Source of the DNA: Limonium bicolor
Taxonomy: Eukaryota; Streptophyta; Magnoliopsida; Caryophyllales; Plumbaginaceae
Direction of reading: 5' to 3'
Assembly: GCA_023374045.1 (NCBI GenBank)
Contig: CM041777.1
Span: 458,918,251 to 458,982,250 of the forward strand
Length of the DNA stretch: 64,000 nt
The notes below the pieces were generated by a model. It was not told where the DNA came from. It made no database searches and saw nothing but the letters and a program-made list of their open reading frames with translations. Positions 8,828-20,452 of the stretch are shown here, in pieces; the first letter of the stretch is position 1; every line of letters begins with the position of its first letter. The position numbers were made by a program, and so were the translations under genes.

Positions 8828-10050
8828 AAGGCAGAATAAATACAAGTGTACCGGTCTGATGATCAGACTCCCGAGCATAAAACTAAACCATAAATACATC
8901 ATATACAATACCGAGTGTTTACATATTCTTCACTGTATCACATCACTGTTAACTGCAACAACCAAATATATAACGCCACGGGAGCACAGGCGCATCCCGG
9001 GCCATCATCCCAAAAGTATACAAAAGTAAATCACTTCCTAGGATCTAGAGCCACTCCGCTTCTTCGATCCTCATCCTGCAGTATAAGAAATATGGATCCC
9101 CCGAGGGGGTCAGCAACCCTTGGCTGGTATGGTTAACGCGCAGCCCATCGGCTACCGGGATACGCGCAACTAATTGTCATGATAACATGGCATTCATTTA
9201 TATACATAACATAACATAACATGGGCATAGCATCAATAGTGCACAGCACAACACATACACGGTGGATCTTCGTTCCACAATAACAAACCACAAGGGTCAA
9301 ATAACACAAGAGCCTAGAGAGTGATTCACTCTCATGTTAAGCTCGTTAAACACACTCATTACCGTTCTGTTAGACGAACGAGTAACTTAAGTCACAGATG
9401 GTTCGGATTTAGTGACCCGAACACACCACACAAACACATGTTCCCACTAAACCGATCATAAGTCAGAATAGGTAAGCTTTGGAAGAAGCTAGCGGGAGAT
9501 CGAACGCCAAATTAAGGAGAACAATCTTAACAACATAAGAGTCGAATCTGATTCAGATATCTACTCTTAACTTACATGCATGACCGGACAACCGGATTCC
9601 TCACTTCCCAGTTAACACTTGTTAGAAGTTCATGGTGGAACTTAACAACCAATACACAATAGGTGGTAAGTCATGTTAGACACACACAAGGGAAATGAGT
9701 CACAACATAACATCACAATAATATGAACAACTGTAAACTCATTACATGTTTAGATCTTATAACGTCATAAACACACAGAAAAACATACAACACACAAGCC
9801 GGTGTAAACCGGTAGACAACAGACTGCAAGAAAACCATACCTTGGTCCTTGCCTCGTTTGGTTTCCTCCGTAGGTCACTCCTATACATAGTTAATAACGT
9901 CGGTTAATTATTTATTTAACTTCAAACTTACTAAGTATTTAACATGATTGTATGACATGTTTTAATGTCTATCTTACCCTAGGTTACCTTCATTATACAC
10001 CCTAGGGTTAACTACATAGGTCACATTCTTTTCTGTTTTTTTTTTACAAG

Positions 10051-10392
10051 TTTAGGTCCGACCGACCTTACCGACCGAACTTACCCAAGTTCGGTCGATT
10101 CCAGAACACATTTCCGTCAAAATTTTCTACTCCGACCGACCTTGTAAGTTCGGTCGCATGTTCGGTCTTTCCCGAGAGTTTCTTCCCTTTGAAAATTTAG
10201 CCCGACCGAACTTGCCAAGTCCGGTCCTATGTTCGGTCGATTCCAGTAACTCAATCCGTACACAAAATACAAGCCCGACCGACCTTGCAAGTCCGGTCCC
10301 CAAGGTCGGTCCATTCCAGAAGCCAATTCTCGCAGGGTAAACTGGGCTCGACCGACCTTGCAAGTTCGGTCGCAAGTTCGGTCTGGCCCAGA
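10051..10392 (-). repeat. Palindrome array in the E1 LTR
   Basis: About five units spaced 60-70 bp apart consist of gapped palindromes built from GACCGACC/GGTCGGTC-like arms. One clear case pairs 10277-10287 (GACCGACCTTG) with 10301-10311 (CAAGGTCGGTC), 11 of 11 bases. Units are separated by a short spacer that usually contains ATTCCAG. The last unit also opens the window at 1-75. Confidence 0.8.
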
Positions 10393-11972
10393 CCCTTGTT
10401 TTCCTTTTTACATTCAACTCCAAACTTCACCCCATATACCCTAGTACACCCTAACCTCATTTAGGCACTTCAAATACACCTTAAGACATCCTTAAACACT
10501 CATAAAACTCATTTTCTAATTCCTTAAGCCTTTACTTATTTCCTTGTAAAATTCCTTAACACTTACAACATTTTATACTAGGTTTCTAAATGGTGTTTCT
10601 CACCTATGATAACTACTATCCCAAAATGCTTTCTCCTCATCTTAACATCATCTCTTAAGCACTATTTCTCACAACTAACTCCTTATGTCATTCTTGAAAT
10701 TCTTTTCCAAGTTTACACTTTCTCCTTATTTTACCAAAGTTTGCCTAAGTCTTTATCTAAGTCCAAAATGACTTTGGTACATACTAAAACCTCAAGCTCA
10801 TGCCTAAGTCCTTGTGACATCCTAAATCACCTTAATGCATGTTTCTTACAAGAACAACACTTAACCAATCTAAACAAACTTATCAAACTCATTTTAACTC
10901 TTAGAACTTCTCATTTATTACCTAAATTTCGACATAGGTTCTCCTAGAACATTACTAAACCAAAACACATTGTTTTTACCAACAAACAACCAAGAACACT
11001 AAAAATCCATCAAGCACTTATTAGACACAAACTCCACTCATAAAGCACTACATCACAATATAGTGCATAATTTAAATTGCATGGCACTTAGGCCCTTAAA
11101 TGACATGGCTCTTAGGCCCTTAAGATGCATAAATCATAAACACTGAATTTCCACAATATATTTGCCTTTAACCTGCAAATACACTCAACAACACATATGC
11201 CTTTTACTAAGCTCTTGAGAACACTTTACTAAGTCATTCACCATTTGCTCTTTAGGTAGTTTTAACAAGCATTATAAGCTCATTTCTCCTAAGGCATTAA
11301 ACAACATTAGGTTAGTAGATTTACCTCTCTTGCAAATAACTTCTTTCTTGTTTCCTTTAAAAACCGGTAGGGTATTTGATTCTTTGACAAGTTCTAAACA
11401 ATATACAAACATTATAATGAGTATTCAAGCTATAAGCTTCATCTCATTGTAAACCCTAATTTTACATTGTTTCAAAAACATTAATGTAGTTGTTTTACCT
11501 TGCTCTTTGAAGAGAGTTTGAATATCTAACAAGAGAGGACTCCACCTAGTCCATGAAGAGTTGGAATGAAGCTAGAACAAAGTCACACAAAGAGCTCCTT
11601 CAATATGTATTTTCGGTTACCACAAAAACATGAAGGAAATGAAGTTTTTATTTGAGATTCCTTACCTAGAAGCAAAGGAGAGTAACAATATGTAAAAATA
11701 CAAGCTCAAGCTCCTTCAATGGTGGAACTCCATGGCACCGAAATGGTGGTCTTGGAATTTTAAGAAGATAGAAATGAAGAGCTTGATGAGAGGAAGAGAT
11801 TGGTGGTGTTTGTTTTTGATTTGAACAAGTGAGCTAGATTTTACAAGAGATCAAAGAAGAGGTTTAATGGAGGTGGTGTGGTATTACCGTGGAAGAGAAG
11901 GAAGAAGAGGGTGTGGAGCCGTGTGAATACAAGGAAGAAATGAGAGAATGAGATAGAATTTGCTTTTGAAGA

Positions 11973-11980
11973 TATTTATA
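11973..11980 (-). promoter_or_regulatory. TATA box of the E1 5' LTR
   Basis: TATAAATA on the minus strand, identical to the site at 1660-1667 in the other LTR. This is the copy that would drive full-length transcription. Confidence 0.55.
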
Positions 11981-12586
11981 CTTTATAAAGTAAAAAGGTA
12001 CTTAAGTAGTTTTATTTATTTTCTTAACAAGCTAACAAGGGTGGTGTGTCACCAACCTTAAAAACCGGCCCCCATAGTAATGTGAGGGTATTATAGTCTT
12101 TATTTGTCAATTTAATTACTTATACAACATATGTTACAAAATAGCTTATAAAAATCACTATTCATGAAAACAAGGCACATAGAAGTGAAATTTTTGATTT
12201 CCCATTGATATAGACATCCAAATGTGATATTATATAGTACACATATATATTTAAGAGTAATGATGGACATCTAGCCACTCAAAACTCATTTACAAGACAA
12301 TTTTTCAAAAATGTGCTTTAAGACTCCTTAAAGCACATTTTGTGTTTAAACTTGTTTTCAAGCTTGGTTTTCTTTGGTAATTGGTTAAATATGTTCATTA
12401 GTGTATAAATGAGGTCTTGGTATTTCATTAGGTCTTAACCAAGTTTATCCCAAGCTTAGAGCACCTTTTGGCTCTTATTGACTTTAAAGCACATTTTATG
12501 TTTTCTTTTGTTTAAATTTGTTTACTAATGTTTCTAAGACTCATATTTAAGTGTTTATACAATATATTAAGGTTTGGGGTATTTCA

Positions 12587-13646
12587 TTACGGGAACCTAA
12601 CTGATGGTCAACTGTTATAGTCTTAACTCAAGAATTGGATATTGTATCACTGACAAAAGGGCTAACTCATAAAGAGAGGAATCCAGCTAGTTTTGACTAT
12701 CTGGTTGCGGATCGTGATCACTACGAGGGACTACTATCAAGAGTCACTCAAGGGAATCCATTATCCACATTCAATGATGGCAGAGGGCACTACTGTTGGT
12801 GCATAGGTTTCTACCGAATTGGTCGCCTTTAAGGCAAATAAATTATCCAGGGCCATAAGGTCAGCTGGCAACGGTTCCTTTGGAACCCAGGGGACTACTG
12901 CCCATTAGTAAGTTATTAAGGGTTGTCCTAACATGACGCCTGAGGTGGAAATTAATTGGAAAGTTTAAGTGATTGGTTAAAAGGATAAGGGCCATGTGGC
13001 CAACTAACAAGTATAGTTAATTAATATGCGTATCTTGTTTGGTTACTGTTAATGATTATCGGTTATTGGTTATTTGGTTGTTGCTTACTATTATGTGATG
13101 ATATTGTTAGGTGAACTATATTGTGTTTATTTAAACAATTACAGTTGTTATTATTATTATAAACTGGTACAGCATGTAATGAATCTAATATCAAGATGGC
13201 TAAACGACTTAAGGGATCTAGATGCTTTAAGACTACATTTAGCATACCAACATATCGTTTGCTGAGCCCTTCAATGGGCAAATCATTTCAGGTTACTGAG
13301 AAGAGATACGAAACCGGAGAGCGGGACGCTATGTAGTTTGATGTATTTTAATGAAGTACTCCTTTAGTTTTAATGTGTACTGTAGTATGGAGTTCTGTTG
13401 TATTGGGTTTAGTTGCTCAATTGTTTAGTTTGGATTTGGATTGTAAGTTTAAGGTTGCTCAGTATCTCGTCATCACAGCGGTGAGGAGTTGAAGTTGATG
13501 GATGGATTAAGGTTGCCTTGTTACTCACATGGGTGGGCAACGGCGTGTAACACCAACATTAGTTAGTTTTATTTTCCGCTGTGAATTATATTTTGTTATG
13601 CTACGACTTGCGATATTATTACAGGATTAGGATTAGGGGTGTTACA
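12587..13646 (+). repeat. L2: 3' part of an LTR interrupted by E1
   Basis: The segment ends GGGGTGTTACA at 13646, the end typical of the long Tekay-type LTRs here, and has the shared U5 words: the 22-nt hairpin at 13520-13541, then GGCGTGTAACACC and TTTTCCGCTG. It is preceded directly by the E1 LTR end, so E1 inserted into it. Its start and the rest of its element are left of the window. The open frames inside are short and unremarkable. Confidence 0.75.
13520..13541 (+). other. 22-nt hairpin near the end of LTR L2
   Basis: Arms GTTACTCAC and GTGGGCAAC form eight pairs (one G-T wobble) and one A-C mismatch around the loop ATGG. It is the same structure as in E1, E6 and E8, but with a different stem sequence. 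Confidence 0.6.
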
Positions 13647-13761
13647 ATACTAAATGTAGCTTAGACCTTACAATATGTAATGGGTTATATAACCTAGGAA
13701 AAAGAATTTAAACAAGCTTGTGAACTTGTGACTAAGGAGCCAATGGAAATGAATTAGTAAG
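13647..13761 (+). repeat. L3: LTR fragment, first piece
   Basis: This 115-bp piece is the reverse complement of sequence around 50400-50530 in the E7 LTR, and continues after R4 at 23479. It starts abruptly after the end of L2, so L2's element inserted into it. The last five bases, gtaag (13757-13761), are the left target duplication of R4. Confidence 0.7.
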
Positions 13762-14267
13762 TGTTATACCCAAAATTTTGACCCCCTGGTTAAGGTCTAC
13801 GAGGTTGTGAGAGCCATCTCCATCAAACAGTAAGAGACTCCGGCCCGATCGGCGTGTTCCAGGGCCTGAGGAGCAGTTTCGTCATTGTCAGGGGCGTTTT
13901 CGTAATTTTTAAAGGCTTCTGAGTTCTCGTATAGGCTTTCTCTCTCCTCCAAAGGGTGCCCAAATCAGCTCGAAATGCTTTGATATTTTAACCCATGATA
14001 GAGGATGACATTTTAAGCATAATGGCGTTGGAATTTTGATTTTTTTCGAATTTCCAATAATTTTCTAGCAATTTCTGATTGAATCTGACGAGAAATTCAA
14101 TTTAAAAATGCTCCAGCATTTAAAAATTCGTTTCCACCTCAGAAAATTCATAATATCCATTCTTGACATGTGGTTAAAATTTCATAGCAAAATTCCTTTG
14201 GGAAGTTACTTAGTTAAAATATCGAAAATCTTACTTTTACTAGATTCTCTTTATCTTTAAGAAAGTC

Positions 14268-14275
14268 TATATAAG
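14268..14275 (+). promoter_or_regulatory. TATA box in the R4 5' LTR
   Basis: TATATAAG about 510 bp into the LTR. The same word is at the same LTR position in the R4 3' LTR (22197-22204) and, on the minus strand, in R9 (52291-52298 and 59126-59133). Confidence 0.65.
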
Positions 14276-14844
14276 GGGATAGGTTTTTGGATAAAGGAGA
14301 ACCTCACATACTGAAGAACCCTAGAGAGTCAGAAAACACGGCCTCCTCTCTCTCTCACGTTTTTCCAACACCCCCGGCCACCCAAATCATACTGAAAATC
14401 CCCCGAAATCACCATCTAAACCGTTTTCCAATCCCCAAAGCACCAATAATCATCAAAACCTCACAAAAACACCTCTAAAACGTGAAGAACGCAAGAACAA
14501 CCAACAACCAGAAGCTTGGTCGAAATCCTCTCGGTCTGCCATCAACGGAGCACTCGACGAATCCCGTGTGAAGAAACGTTGTGAATCCGAAGGTAAAACA
14601 GGTAGAAACTCCACTTCCCTGATTCACCACGGTATTATCTGTCTTGCCTCAAATTTGGGCTCAAACTAACCTTCGTACGCTTCTGTATTGCTGTTTATTC
14701 AAGCTTCTGTCCAATAACTTGTTTACCAAGTTTCGTGCATAATTCGAATTCAAATTGAGAACTTTCGACCACTAACGTATTGTACATCTTTCAGGCTACG
14801 CACCCATAAAATTTGAGCCGAAAACACCTTCGGGAACAGCCTCA

Positions 14845-15105
14845 AAGCCGCCGTCCGAGGGCTGTCCGCACCCACGGACGTCGTGTCCGGGGTCCCGGAC
14901 TCCCTGTCCGTAACTCGGACGCCCACGGACGGCGGCGGGATTTTAAAAATTCAAAATTTAGGTTTTTCTAATAATGTCGTGCCCACGGACATCATGTCCG
15001 TGCCCCGGACTTTGCAAATTTCTTGTTTTCCTTTAATTTCGACTTTTCTGTATATTTAGGTTAACTGGGGTCCGTGGTCTCGGACGTTTGGTCCGTGGCT
15101 ACGGA
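14845..15105 (+). repeat. Palindrome cluster in the R4 5' LTR
   Basis: Several gapped palindromes share GGAC/GTCC cores. A clear one pairs CACGGACAT (14984-14992) with ATGTCCGTG (14994-15002). The 3' LTR has the same cluster at about 22790-23045. R9 has an equivalent with different arms, for example 51555-51563 paired with 51567-51575. Confidence 0.7.
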
Positions 15106-15539
15106 CGTAAGCAAATTTGACCTAATTCTGCCTCCGAAACCCTAGTTTAGGTAGCTCTTAATTTCACTTTAATTCTCTGTCAAAAAATGCTAAAAACAAA
15201 AAAAAATAGAAGCTCGCGCACTTAGGTTAAAACGACTCGTAATAAGCCGTAAATAAACTAAGTAGAGGAAAAACGACCTAGGAAGGGTAATGAAAGTAAT
15301 TGAACCCTAATTAAGTCGAATATCAAGCCCCCGAACCCGAACTCTCCTTTCCTAATTTGATCTAGGTTAAAATTAGGTGGCGACTCATAATAGGTTCCAG
15401 TGAGCTAGCTTAGGTTTTTAATAATTATTGTTATATGACATAGTTATTAATCTTAGGCTATAAGTGGACCTAAAACCCAATCAGATCCCAATCAACTTTA
15501 TTCAACATAGGATAGGGTTTAAAATCGAGGCTCACAGAC

Positions 15540-15549
15540 TGGCGACTCT
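15540..15549 (+). other. Primer binding site of R4 (partial match)
   Basis: TGGCGACTCT follows the LTR end after three bases. R9 has the longer form TGGCGACTCTGCTGGGGA at the same place. In R4 the match breaks after ten bases and an inserted T-rich stretch precedes GGGGA, so priming may be impaired. I do not assign the tRNA with certainty; Tat-clade elements commonly use a tRNA-Arg. Confidence 0.6.
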
Positions 15550-16420
15550 CTACTTTACTTTTTACTTTTTTTGGGGAAAACTTCTTAATTTTAACTTGTT
15601 TTTAATTTTAAGAAAGAGGGCTTAACTCGAAAATGTTTATTTATGGCTTTTACTATGTTGCTTGTTTACTTCTGTGCGCACTTTAATTTTTGCACCTTGC
15701 ATCATATGAGAGCGAGGGTCTAACAAACCGTTCTACCCCGGGACCCGTTTGAGGGTCCCCTGTCAGGGACTCACACCTTTTAGGTGATGTGAATAAGTGG
15801 GGGAAAGAGGAGGGTCGTCTAACCACACCCCCTTAATACCTGGGCTTTAGCCCCAAGCATTTTCCTGACAGTACCCTTACCTAGCCCATTTTGGTCAGTC
15901 AAAGACCCGACCGTAGACGCACACCTTTAGGTGATGTGAAAAAGTGGGGAAGCCCAAAGAGAATAGCTGCAAGCCCTATTCCTTTGTGGTAACCTGGGCC
16001 TGCGCCCCAAGCACCTCTCCGGATTGACCCCTACCCGTTGGACTGAGTCATTTTGTGAGGACATTTGCATCACCTCCTTGTGTAGGACTTCTGTGTATGT
16101 ACTCCTTTTCTCCAGGGCCTCAGGCCCAATATCTGATCCATCGATCTCTTCCAGCCCAAATGAAACATTTAAGGGGTTTTCATAGTCCAAATACTCTGAT
16201 CACCCCAAAACACAAAAAAAATCCTCTAAGCTGATTCTCGCTACAAGCCTGGTTCTTGCAAAACCCACTCGTAAGACCAACGAATCTTGTAACCCAAAGT
16301 ATGGTCCAGAGCGGACCCTCCCAAAATTTTGGAGTCCGGCATTCATTACGGCACACCAGTCTTCGGCCTGAGTTCCAAAGTTTAGCCCCAGTCTCACTCT
16401 CGCAATGCTGACTTATCTTT
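15550..16420 (+). other. R4 leader with duplicated 150-bp motif
   Basis: No coding sequence is supported. Two imperfect copies of a segment containing ACACCTTTTAGGTGATGTGAA, then a GTGGGG block and ACCTGGGC and CCCCAAGCA words, lie at about 15770-15900 and 15920-16030. R9 keeps the same two copies near 57430-57660 in reverse orientation. Confidence 0.55.
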
Positions 16421-17458
16421 TTGCTTACAACAGCAGCACCTCTTACAGCTAGGATGTCGTCTGCTGGAGTTAACGATCGAAGTGCTTTGCTCGTGGATTT
16501 GATAGGGAAACTAGCTGAGTTAGAATTTGTCCACAGGAGTGCTTTGGAAGAGCTGAGCTCAGGATTTGCGTCGGCTGCAAGGGAAGCGAGAGCTCTCATT
16601 CATGCCCTCGGGGAAATCATCCCTTTAGATCTGGCCCCCGATGAGGGCGGGATCGAGTCACCGGAGAACCAGGACCGCAACGGAGCAGGCCGCACGGGTG
16701 CCCGTCGTAGATCTGCAGCAGCCGCAGAGTCAGATTCTGAGAGTACTTCTAGGGCAGGGGTTAGTCCGACTTAAAGCCCCGCGGTTTCGCGGGCGGCGTC
16801 TGGGGGCGCATCCCGAGCAGTTCTGTCGTTTCCATCTACTCCCCCGGGCCACTCCACGGATAATTGTCGTAATTTAAGGTCTAAAATTCTGTTATTGGCC
16901 CAAGAAGGAAAATCCGATGTAACCCCGGAACCGGAGCTGCCCCATAAAGCCGAAAGGGAATTCACACCCATTGGTTGTCCTTTAAGCCAGGCCTTCGAGG
17001 AGCTGCAGGACGAGGGGCTAATACAGCCGCTCATCCCTCGCCATGGAGAGACGCGAAAGGGGAGTAGACTCAGTCAATTTTGCATGTACCATCAGCTAGC
17101 AGGACATGATACCAATGATTGCAAAGTGCTGAGACATCGGATCCAGGACCTCATCGATCAGGGATATCAGCGTTTGGATGACCTCGAGACATCAGAATCT
17201 GAATTTCAGTGTGCTGCCTTTACTGTCTTCTGGGATGACAAAAAGCCAACACGAGGGGCAGGACGGAAGCCCACGTCCGCGGTCAGCTTTGTCCCAGCAA
17301 ATGCTCACGTTACTCGGTCAGGCAAGCATTACGGATCGCCTGAAAAACCATCGCAAGGGGAGGAGCGAATGTCGTCTCCCCCAGTGGCTGAGGAGATTCC
17401 AGGTGAGCGAGAACTGCTTCAGAAGCTGAAAGCAACAACCATCCCCATGGCCATCTAG
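16421..17458 (+). pseudogene. R4 gag remnant (Tat/Ogre type)
   Basis: Two frames separated by a shift between about 16774 and 16895 encode a gag-like protein. The first (from 16421) has acidic, Ala/Ser-rich sequence without a known motif. The second has two zinc-finger-like segments of the kind in Tat/Ogre gag: one near 16846 (PPGHSTDNC) and CMYHQLAGHDTNDC at about 17080-17123, each followed by a helix with an LI..G ending (HRIQDLIDQG). A segment FEELQDEGLIQPL lies between them, also typical. A stop at 17456-17458 ends the frame before the protease. Confidence 0.65.
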
Positions 17459-17460
17459 TC

Positions 17461-18220
17461 TTTGCTTACGATCTCGCCAGAGCACCGACGGGCCATTGCC
17501 AAACATTTGGGCGGGCCAGAGGAAAGTTTAGCCCCGGAAGGATGGTCGCGGCTCTTTGGCAAAAGCAGGAGGATGAGATCAGTTTTCACGATAGCGAGAT
17601 CTCCGAGCACTCGGAAAAAGCGTTGTATGTTACTGTTTGGTGTGGGGCCTTCAAGGTGCCAAAGGTCCTCATTGACACGGGAGCAGACGTTAGCATCTGT
17701 CCTCTGAAAGTGGAGAAAGTATGGGCTACGACAAATTTGAGTCGTGCCAAATAGTGTTACGAGGGTATGATGATAACCCAAGACATGTCTTCGGCCTATT
17801 GGATCTTCCACTCAAATTCGGGACGGTGGTTCCCAGTGAAGTTTTTGGTTCTGCAAATTCCCCATTCTTTCAACCTGATTCTGGGACGGGATTTCCTTCA
17901 AGATTTGAAGGCCGTCCCCTCTACGGTGCATCAATGTTTGAAGTTCAAAAGGGATGGGAAGGTTCATATCGTTAGAGGTGAACCGCATCAGAAGGAGTTG
18001 CCTGTTTGTATGGTTGAAGAGGAGGGTTCGTCCCATCTGAGCAGGTTCAGTGTTATACCAAGCAGTCCGACCCAACTTCTCTTCAGAAACTTAAGGTTGG
18101 ACCGGGGAAGGTTATCATGGAGAAGTACGGTTATCAAGAGGGTAAGGGCCTCGCAAGGATCTCCAGGGAATCCCAGACGTTCTATCTCCGGCAGCGAATC
18201 CTGGTCGTCAAGGACTTGGT
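17461..18220 (+). pseudogene. R4 aspartic protease and G-patch-like remnant
   Basis: Three overlapping frames together give a retroelement protease. The active site LIDTGADVSICPL is at 17668-17706. The later part has NLILGRDFLQDLKAVPSTVHQ, the usual C-terminal protease region of Tat/Ogre elements. A glycine-rich YGYQEGKGL motif at 18126-18152 resembles the G-patch that follows retroviral-type proteases. Frame changes near 17750 and 17830-17860 and before the G-patch break it. No reverse transcriptase follows: the sequence goes straight into noncoding DNA. Confidence 0.65.
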
Positions 18221-19296
18221 GCGTTAACAGACCCAACTTTCATTTCGGCAATTGAACTATCATCTTTACTCATGTGCTCATGTTCCTCATGTTTACAGGG
18301 TACGGTAAGTGCAGCAAAGGAGGAGGCGATACCTGATTGGATGTTCCTCGAAGAGTAGATTATAGTTCAGGGGTAGTTAGTCATTTACTTCCGCTTTGGG
18401 GTCATTAGGAGTCATTGTTATTTTCCTTTGGCTGTTTTACATAGCCTCTTTCTTTTCGTAGTTAGTTTAGTTGTCGCTCCCATTTAGTTGGTACTCAATG
18501 TCGTTGTTACTTCTTTCGGTTATCAATAAAATTTCTTCTTTGATTCGTGTTCTAATGAGTATATTTCCATTCATGTGCTGAAAAAAAAGGAAAGAAAAAC
18601 TCTCTCTTTTAAAGCATGTCTACAAGCATATAAGAGTAAGAACCTTCATCTTTCACGAAACCCCCTGTACAAAACCGCCTACCCATCCACACATTTGCTA
18701 CCTCCCCCACAGCCATCCCACATGTCGCAGCGTTCCGTCATTTCTACCATTTCATTAAAAAAAAAAGAGCTGCTGCCGCCAAAAAAAGAATCACTCAGCA
18801 ATCACCACATCACCACTCACCACCATTGTTCACCGCACATGCGGTCACCCTCCACAAAAACTTGGGCATTCTAAGGTTTGTCAAGGAAACCCCACAACGA
18901 TACTGGGGGCAATCTGAGTTAAGGAGCGATAATGTTTATTTCTTTTGTTTAAATGCGCAAACAAGTCTCTGAGTGAACGTTTCGCGAGAGTGCCTTGAGC
19001 GGTAAAACTAAGAGCGAAAGAGCGTGTCATTTTTACACGACTCCAGAGAGGTCGCATCCAAAGGTGAGGTGAACGGCATGACTCCAACCGAAGGAGATAA
19101 TTTGTAAATTTACGCTTAAACCTGTGAAAAGTAACAAAGAACGCATACACAACTATTAGGGATGACGAAGCACCTAGGTACAGCACCACACAACCAAAAG
19201 CTTGTGAACCCTGATATTAAACCCTAGGTACCCCCGCTGAGCTTTCTGTATACATCCTCTTTTACAACATTACAGGCTCCACGAAATAAGCCAGCC
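18221..19296 (+). other. R4 noncoding internal region
   Basis: No polymerase, RNase H or integrase motif is visible in any frame. A possible polyadenylation signal AATAAA lies near 18526-18531. The first polypurine-like tract, TACTGGGGGCAAT, is at 18901-18913. The part from about 18850 matches R9 (about 54700-55800) in reverse orientation. Confidence 0.5.
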
Positions 19297-19316
19297 AATG
19301 ATGAATAACCGACCCG

Positions 19317-19820
19317 GTGACCAAAGGAAGCAAGGAGCCCGACTTCCGAACAGTAACTTCACAAGTCCAAAGAAGCAAAACCGCTACCAGCGTGACGAGG
19401 CGATCCGCAAATGGTCCCAAAGTGACACAGGATCCAAACGAGCTAACATCAAAAGCAGCTCTCAAAGTTCAAAACCGGGAAACACAAGAACCCCGAAGGA
19501 AAGGAGATTCAAGGAAGGCAAACTTGAAAAGCCTCAAAGAAATCCAAAATCGGAAAAAAGGAAGAAGATGCAAGGAACAATCCAAAAGTTCCAAGTCCCA
19601 AGCGAAGTCATCACGAAGTAGCCAGAACAACTTCAGGACAAAGAAAGCAAGTCCGAGAGAAGGTGCAAGTTGCAGCTTTGGTCACCCTTATAGCTCCACA
19701 TATCCTAAACATTCCTCCATCATCCCATTGTCTTTCATTACACCCTATAGCCACGTTATAAGCTCAAAAGACTTCCGACTTAGTAGTTGTGTATCCAATC
19801 ACGTGAAAGTAACAGGTTGA
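19317..19820 (+). CDS. R4 basic Ser/Lys/Arg/Gln-rich open frame, function unknown
   Basis: The 167-codon frame encodes a very basic protein without hydrophobic segments or recognisable domains. The conserved part is EPDFRT, TSQVQRSKTATS, then NGPKVTQDPNELTSK and RETQEPRRKG. R9 keeps this frame in reverse orientation (55154-55384), with differences that look largely like C-to-T decay. A second frame starting at 19298 (MMNNRPGDQRKQ) overlaps; in R9 the two are joined, so the start is uncertain. Nothing shows that it is translated; it may be simply noncoding element DNA. Confidence 0.3.
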   Translation: MTKGSKEPDFRTVTSQVQRSKTATSVTRRSANGPKVTQDPNELTSKAALKVQNRETQEPRRKGDSRKANLKSLKEIQNRKKGRRCKEQSKSSKSQAKSSRSSQNNFRTKKASPREGASCSFGHPYSSTYPKHSSIIPLSFITPYSHVISSKDFRLSSCVSNHVKVTG

Positions 19821-19988
19821 ACGCGTAAATCGAACAAATGTCAAATTCAATGGTTGAGATGTCTTGACCCAAAAGGAGAGTACGAGCGCAAGCATCAAAT
19901 ACTTTGAGTGTAGATAGAAAGCACCACATCAAGATAAACCCTGACCTTGTGAGAGTGAGACTTGTTTTGTGCAGTTAATCAAAGAAAA

Positions 19989-20091
19989 TACTGGGGGCAA
20001 TCGATGGTTCCGATCGAATGCCATAAAATCCTAAAAAACTCGGATTGCCTTAAGGAAAAATACTGGGGGCAATTGTTGGTCCCAACATTGC
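19989..20091 (+). other. Two polypurine-like tracts each followed by a hairpin (R4)
   Basis: TACTGGGGGCAAT occurs near 19989-20002 and 20061-20073. Each tract runs into an inverted repeat: 19996-20022 (10 of 12 pairs) and 20068-20091 (nearly perfect). R9 has perfect 12-bp versions at 54652-54678 and 54582-54607. Confidence 0.6.
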
Positions 20092-20156
20092 AACAAAGAC
20101 ACCGATTGAGTCCCAAAAATCCAAAACCCAAAGGGTCAAACCCTCTTCATATCACA

Positions 20157-20400
20157 CAGGCCCGTCTCGAGCCCTACCTCCACATCAAATTTCCACAGGC
20201 CCGTCTCGAGCCCTACCTCTACATCAAATTTCCTCAGGCCCGTCCTAAGCCCTACCTTCACACTCAAACATCCGCAGGCCCGTCCTAAGCCCTACCTTCA
20301 CACTCAAACACCCGCAGGCCCGCCTTGAGCCTTACCTTCACACTCAGGCCCATCATGAGCCCTACCTTCTCTAGGTTCGACATAAACCCTAATCCTTCTA
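20157..20400 (+). repeat. Tandem array of 39-40 bp units (R4)
   Basis: Six units begin CAGGCCCGTC at 20157, 20196, 20235, 20275, 20315 and 20345 (the last spacing is 30 bp). R9 has about three related units at 54405-54530. They translate to imperfect repeats but the frame is not kept between units. Confidence 0.8.
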
Positions 20401-20452
20401 CATCCTTTTGGACCCACCATACACTCGGCTCACTTTCACTTAGATCCAACCT

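Larger units (their letters stand above)
1..12586 (-). mobile_element. E1: Tekay/Del-type Ty3/gypsy chromovirus carrying an AlkB domain
   Basis: The element reads on the minus strand: 5' LTR 8715-12586, primer binding site 8698-8709, gag in three exons, an AlkB dioxygenase exon, protease-RT-RNase H-integrase-chromodomain, polypurine tract next to 2268, then a 3' LTR that leaves the window at position 1. The two LTRs match closely over 1-2268 and 10322-12586, with only scattered substitutions and small indels, which suggests a fairly recent insertion. Family assignment rests on the pol order and on the integrase C-terminus with its chromodomain-like tail. The right flank at 12587 is another LTR, so E1 landed inside L2. 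The expected 5-bp target duplication (right copy 12587-12591, ttacg) cannot be checked because the left end is outside. Gag has one apparent frameshift and pol two, so this copy is probably not autonomous. Confidence 0.93.
8715..12586 (-). repeat. 5' LTR of E1 (3872 bp, complete)
   Basis: The LTR starts TGAAATACCCC at 12586 and ends GGTGTTACA at 8715 in element sense, next to the primer binding site. The ends are TG/CA. It holds the TATA box (11973-11980), the palindrome array (10051-10392) and the U5 hairpin (8806-8827). The stretch 9230-10030 is ordinary AT-rich LTR DNA with no feature I can name. No coding sequence is supported. Confidence 0.93.
13762..15536 (+). repeat. 5' LTR of R4 (1775 bp)
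   Basis: Starts TGTTATACCC and ends GGCTCACA, next to the primer binding region. It has a TATA box at 14268-14275 and a cluster of CCACGGAC/GTCCGTGG palindromes at about 14845-15105. An open frame at 14287-14478 lies just behind the TATA box and has no recognisable domain. Confidence 0.92.

Noticed and set aside
14287..14478. 63-codon frame in the R4 LTR
   Set aside because: It follows the TATA box but is broken in the other LTR copies, and its sequence is Ser/Pro/Ile-rich without a motif.
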